From NCBI RefSeq assembly GCF_003932855.1, contig NZ_RQYZ01000004.1:101622-165621 (forward strand): a stretch of 64,000 bases of DNA. The letters are read 5' to 3'. The stretch is from Tessaracoccus sp. OH4464_COT-324. Lineage in GTDB: Bacteria; Actinomycetota; Actinomycetes; Propionibacteriales; Propionibacteriaceae. Both the position numbers and the translations under genes were made by a program. Each line of letters starts with the position of its first letter. Positions within the stretch are counted from its first letter, which is position 1. Of this stretch, positions 61,679 through 64,000 are shown piece by piece. A model generated the notes under the pieces. That model had not been told where the DNA came from, did not search any database, and saw only the letters and a program-made list of their open reading frames with translations.

Positions 61679-62001
61679 GCGGCGGGACGATCAGGTTTCA
61701 TCCAGAGTCGTGGGAGAAGGGTTCCCGGGCCATCGCACAGGACGCGGAGGCCTTCGCCAAGCGAGCGGAGAGCGCCTTCGCGGGCATGACGTCCCAGCGG
61801 CTCGGGTGCGATGGCAACGGGACCATGATGGACGCGGCTTTCGCCATCGTCTTCCCGGTTGCCGTAGAGGCTTTCCGGGAGACCGCCGCCGGGCTCGCCG
61901 AGGGGTTCGACGCGGTGAGCGACGGGATGAGCGCCACCGCCGAAGCCTACCGGGCGGCGGCCGAATACGCGGAGCAGGTTGCGCTCAAGGTGGGGTCCTG
62001 A
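61675..62001 (+). CDS. WXG100/EspC-like small secreted helical protein
   Basis: A 108-residue all-helical protein in the size range of WXG100 and EspC-type type VII substrates. It starts IRFHPESWEKGSRAIAQDAEAF, where HPESW takes the place of a W-x-G-like turn. It continues with two long helices (AFRETAAGLAEGFDAVSDGM, AEAYRAAAEYAEQVAL). The ending resembles the Y-x-x-x-D/E secretion signal in EAYRAAAEYAEQ. Coupled by ATGA to the YbaB-like gene and by 1 bp to the toxin gene, so likely the secretion partner. Confidence 0.7.
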   Translation: MSGGTIRFHPESWEKGSRAIAQDAEAFAKRAESAFAGMTSQRLGCDGNGTMMDAAFAIVFPVAVEAFRETAAGLAEGFDAVSDGMSATAEAYRAAAEYAEQVALKVGS

Positions 62002-62002
62002 G

Positions 62003-62470
62003 ATGGCGCTCATGCTTCCCGCCTGGCTGGGCGAGGCCCTGAACTATCTTGGCTTCAACTGGCCGATCAGCAACGAGGACGTGCTCTCCGAATGGGCGCG
62101 CGAGTTTGAGGAGACCGCCCGGAGCGGCAGGAGCCTGGAATCGGATTTCTTGACGGCTCTGGAGCACGTAAAGTCAAACAATGAAGGTCCCGCTCTGAGC
62201 AACTTCGTTCAGGCCGTGTCCACCGGAGACTCCAACTACGAGGCCCTGCGCTCCTTCAACGAGGCCTGCGACGGAGCCGCAGTCGTCTGCAGAGTCTCCT
62301 CCGGGATCGTGGTGGTGTTGAAGGGGGTGTTCATTGCTCAGTTGATCGTCATGGCCGCTTCTCTGGCTAGCGGCCCCGGAGCACTGGTCGTTAGGGAGGC
62401 CGTGAGACGAGTGATCAACGCCGCAATCGACTACGCCGCCGACCAGGTTCTGAACGAAGCTTTGGGGTGA
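62003..62470 (+). CDS. WXG100-like N-terminal module of a secreted toxin (CpnT-type), encoded alone
   Basis: A 155-residue protein whose opening MLPAWLGEALNYLGFNWPIS is the signature of the WXG100-like N-terminal domain found on large actinobacterial toxins such as CpnT. Helices and a hydrophobic hairpin (about 105-130) follow. It stops after that domain, and the nuclease domain is a separate ORF 4 bp downstream. The delivery and killing parts are therefore split. ATG 62003 was chosen; the frame upstream to 61979 overlaps the previous gene. Confidence 0.75.
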   Translation: MALMLPAWLGEALNYLGFNWPISNEDVLSEWAREFEETARSGRSLESDFLTALEHVKSNNEGPALSNFVQAVSTGDSNYEALRSFNEACDGAAVVCRVSSGIVVVLKGVFIAQLIVMAASLASGPGALVVREAVRRVINAAIDYAADQVLNEALG

Positions 62471-62474
62471 TCCG

Positions 62475-63005
62475 ATGGCCAAGAAACCCAGCAAGATAGC
62501 CAGGGGCATCATGGCTTCCATCACTCGGAAGCTGAAATGGGTGTCCGAGCCCTTCGAAGCCGGCGGCGACACCGTCCTCAAGAAGAATGTCATCTACTCC
62601 ACTGGCAAGTCTGGCACCAGAACCAAGTATTACTACACCACCGACGACATGGGCCGCATCACCTCGGCCCACGCGCGACCGCTGAAGCTGCCCGAGAAGA
62701 GCCCCCGTGCCCCGCACGCCCAGAACACCCCGGGAAAGTTGGAGGGCGACCACGCGGGGCATCTCTTCGGCGACCGCTTCGGGGGCTCCCCCGAGCTGGA
62801 CAACCTGGTCTCCCAAGCCAGTTCCGTCAATCTGTCCAAGTTCAAAAAGATAGAGAACGACTGGGCCAGGCGCCTGGCCGCGGGAGAAAAGTTCGACGTG
62901 GACATCACCATCCACTACGGGGCTGACGCCCGCCCCGTAAGTTTCACGGTAAAAGAAATACTGTCCGACGGGACTGTAAAGGCCCATAGACCCATATCTA
63001 ACTAG
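62475..63005 (+). CDS. DNA/RNA non-specific endonuclease toxin domain
   Basis: A 176-residue basic protein. The C-terminal half carries the non-specific endonuclease (Endonuclease_NS_2-like) pattern: LEGDHAGHLFGDRFGG with the catalytic histidine, PELDNLVSQASSVNLSKFKK with the metal-binding Asn, then WARRLAAGEKFDVDITIHYG and RPVSFTV. It has no export signal of its own, so it probably relies on the preceding WXG100-like protein or was once fused to it. The likely activity is nucleic-acid degradation in a competitor cell. A putative immunity gene follows. Confidence 0.85.
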   Translation: MAKKPSKIARGIMASITRKLKWVSEPFEAGGDTVLKKNVIYSTGKSGTRTKYYYTTDDMGRITSAHARPLKLPEKSPRAPHAQNTPGKLEGDHAGHLFGDRFGGSPELDNLVSQASSVNLSKFKKIENDWARRLAAGEKFDVDITIHYGADARPVSFTVKEILSDGTVKAHRPISN

Positions 63006-63092
63006 CAGATAGGAAATCCTCTTGACTGGGACTTTTCAAGATAAGTTCGAGGAGCTTGCACCCCACTTCATCGCAACCGCCTGGGACTTCAC
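62974..63092 (+). repeat. Direct repeat copy 1 (toxin tail plus immunity gene start)
   Basis: This 119-bp stretch recurs at 63882-64000 with three mismatches and a fixed 908-bp offset. It covers the last codons of the nuclease, the intergenic gap with AGGAAA, and the first codons of the immunity gene. Confidence 0.95.
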
Positions 63093-63500
63093 GACCGGGT
63101 CGAAACCATCTGGGTTGCCATCGGCTTTGACGATGAAGACTGGACAGTAGCGGTACCAACTTACCAAATAGCTGGCAGCCTATATCGGCCCCACCAAGTT
63201 GCTCCTCTCGGCCTCGACGCCAGCCCGGCTGCTCAGGGTGATCTGCTTGACTCTCTCAACGCGCTCGCAGTCCAGTACACCCAAACCGACGACGAAGTCC
63301 CATCCCTCACGGTACTGCGATTCCAACCCGTGGACAGCGACCTGCAAGCAGAGTTCTCCTACCAACCCTGGGAACCAGGCATCAAGGAAGACGACAGAAG
63401 GCTCATCACCGAGCTCGTCCACCTCTGGTGCAAGCACCTCGTGGAAACGGGAGACGACTCCGCCGACTGGCGCCCACCCCAGGACTACAAGCTCGTCTAG
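63022..63500 (+). pseudogene. Putative immunity gene, frameshifted
   Basis: TTG 63022 with AGGAAA upstream starts a frame (TGTFQDKFEELAPHFIATAW) that stops at 63150. A -1 shift near 63090 joins it to a 135-codon open frame beginning RVETIWVAIGFDDEDWTVAV and ending YKLV at 63500. The joined product would be about 158 residues, acidic and soluble, like many small immunity proteins. No known family could be named with certainty. The position after the nuclease and its duplication support the immunity role. As read it is disrupted by a 1-bp indel. Confidence 0.6.
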
Positions 63501-63639
63501 CACCCGAGCGCCGAGCACGCCGTCGGCCCCCTGAGCCGTGCGGGTCTTGGCTGTTTTCGGTGTTTTGGTGGTTGGAGGTGCTTGTCGGGATGGTTGTTGC
63601 TGGCTGGTTTCGGGGTACTAATTCGGGGCCATCATCGGG

Positions 63640-63830
63640 CAGTGTTGGCCATGGATCCGGGCGCTCTACCGTGCGCCCCTGTGGTTGGCCACCACCGCGC
63701 CGACTGAGCGGCCGTGATTGATCACCGCTTCCGCCACCGCCTGCCGCATTCGACTCGCGCACCGGGCTCGTACACAGCTCGCAGTCCTTGCCTGATCGGA
63801 TAGTTCGCAACACCCATCCCATCCCAGCGC
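63640..63830 (-). mobile_element. Fragment of an ISL3-like transposase gene
   Basis: On the minus strand a frame ending at 63666 contains SRMRQAVAEAVINHGRSVGA, resembling the helix-turn-helix region of ISL3-family transposases (the R-L-R-x-x-V-A-x-A-V-I-x-x-G-R-x-V pattern). The frame is then broken; WSTV-like remnants follow in another frame. No terminal inverted repeats were found. It sits between the two immunity gene copies and may mark how the duplication arose. Confidence 0.4.
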
Positions 63831-63881
63831 GAGGCCACGAAGCCTTGCATCAACGACCCAACGCACCCAACCGCGAGTAGC

Positions 63882-63913
63882 CTGTAAAGGCCCATAAACC
63901 CATATCCAGCTAG
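63882..63913 (+). pseudogene. Relic of the nuclease toxin C-terminus
   Basis: In frame with copy 1, the sequence encodes VKAHKPISS followed by TAG, compared with VKAHRPISN in the intact nuclease. Upstream sequence is unrelated, so only the tail was retained with the second immunity copy. Confidence 0.7.
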
Positions 63914-63929
63914 CAGATAGGAAATCCTC

Positions 63930-64000
63930 TTGACTGGGACTTTTCAAGATAAGTTCGAGGAGCTTGCACCCCACTTCATCGCAACCGCCTGGGACTTCAC
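63930..64000 (+). CDS. Second copy of the putative immunity gene (partial)
   Basis: TTG 63930 lies exactly 908 bp after the first copy's start and has the same AGGAAA ribosome site. The visible 23 codons are identical to copy 1. The window ends at the position corresponding to the frameshift in copy 1, so it cannot be told whether this copy is intact. If it is, it would supply the functional immunity protein. Confidence 0.6.
   Translation, partial: MTGTFQDKFEELAPHFIATAWDF

Larger units (their letters stand above)
63882..64000 (+). repeat. Direct repeat copy 2, truncated by the window end
   Basis: Matches 62974-63092 with substitutions near 63897, 63907 and 63909. The copy continues past the end of the window, so its full length is unknown. 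Confidence 0.95.

Overview
The window is GC-rich actinobacterial DNA and most resembles the family Propionibacteriaceae (inference). The clues are a complete two-subunit methylmalonyl-CoA mutase (mutA-mutB, the core of propionate fermentation), a polyphosphate glucokinase, a fused hemC-hemD gene, and an nrfHA nitrite reductase operon carrying its own cytochrome c maturation genes. There is no rRNA, CRISPR array, intact insertion sequence or prophage. Two tRNA genes are present: Gly-CCC and Leu-CAG.

Layout. 1-13.8 kb: the end of an M20 amidohydrolase, a membrane protein, a PemK/MazF-like protein, the metNIQ methionine importer, small enzymes and lipoproteins, two paralogous membrane proteins, tRNA-Gly, a 917-residue FAD/Fe-S dehydrogenase, a YdbS/YdbT-like PH-domain pair, ppgK and a TPR protein. 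13.8-20.6 kb: a flavin reductase/LLM oxidoreductase pair; a MarR regulator upstream of two ArsA/Get3-like ATPases that flank a 69-residue protein; and a TetR/epimerase divergent pair with clear operators. 20.6-33.8 kb: a folP2-like gene, argS, ugd, a flavoprotein, a SanA-like protein, pgi, cell-surface proteins, a polysaccharide deacetylase and a degenerate GH13 homologue. 34-42.9 kb: a LacI regulator, a lipoprotein hydrolase, a decayed iron/siderophore ABC transporter locus (36.4-38.6 kb), a membrane protein, tRNA-Leu, a phosphatase and a GntR regulator. 42.9-51.2 kb: a lipoprotein alpha-amylase, a DNA glycosylase and the heme genes (hemA on the minus strand; a small histidine-rich ORF, hemCD, hemB and hemL on the plus strand). 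51.2-56.8 kb: nrfH-nrfA-TPR-resB-ccsA-resA on the minus strand. 57-61.1 kb: mutA-mutB. 61.2-64 kb: a type VII-secretion-type toxin locus with a nuclease toxin, a frameshifted putative immunity gene, a transposase scrap and a second partial toxin-tail/immunity copy.

How the genes work together. The 43-57 kb region can be read as one respiratory programme. The C5 pathway (HemA, HemL, HemB, HemCD) makes heme precursors. ResA, ResB and CcsA attach heme to apocytochromes outside the membrane. NrfH passes menaquinol electrons to the pentaheme nitrite reductase NrfA. MutA-MutB, read divergently from nrfH, interconvert succinyl-CoA and methylmalonyl-CoA.

Regulatory style. At least ten genes have a TANNNT -10 hexamer ending 5-8 nt before the start codon and no Shine-Dalgarno sequence, so leaderless transcription looks common. 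Several ends of transcription units are marked by long perfect hairpins, some with a T tract (both tRNAs, mutB, the 5.2 kb lipoprotein) and some without (ugd and its convergent neighbour). Many large open frames on the opposite strand of real genes are GC-codon shadows and are omitted.
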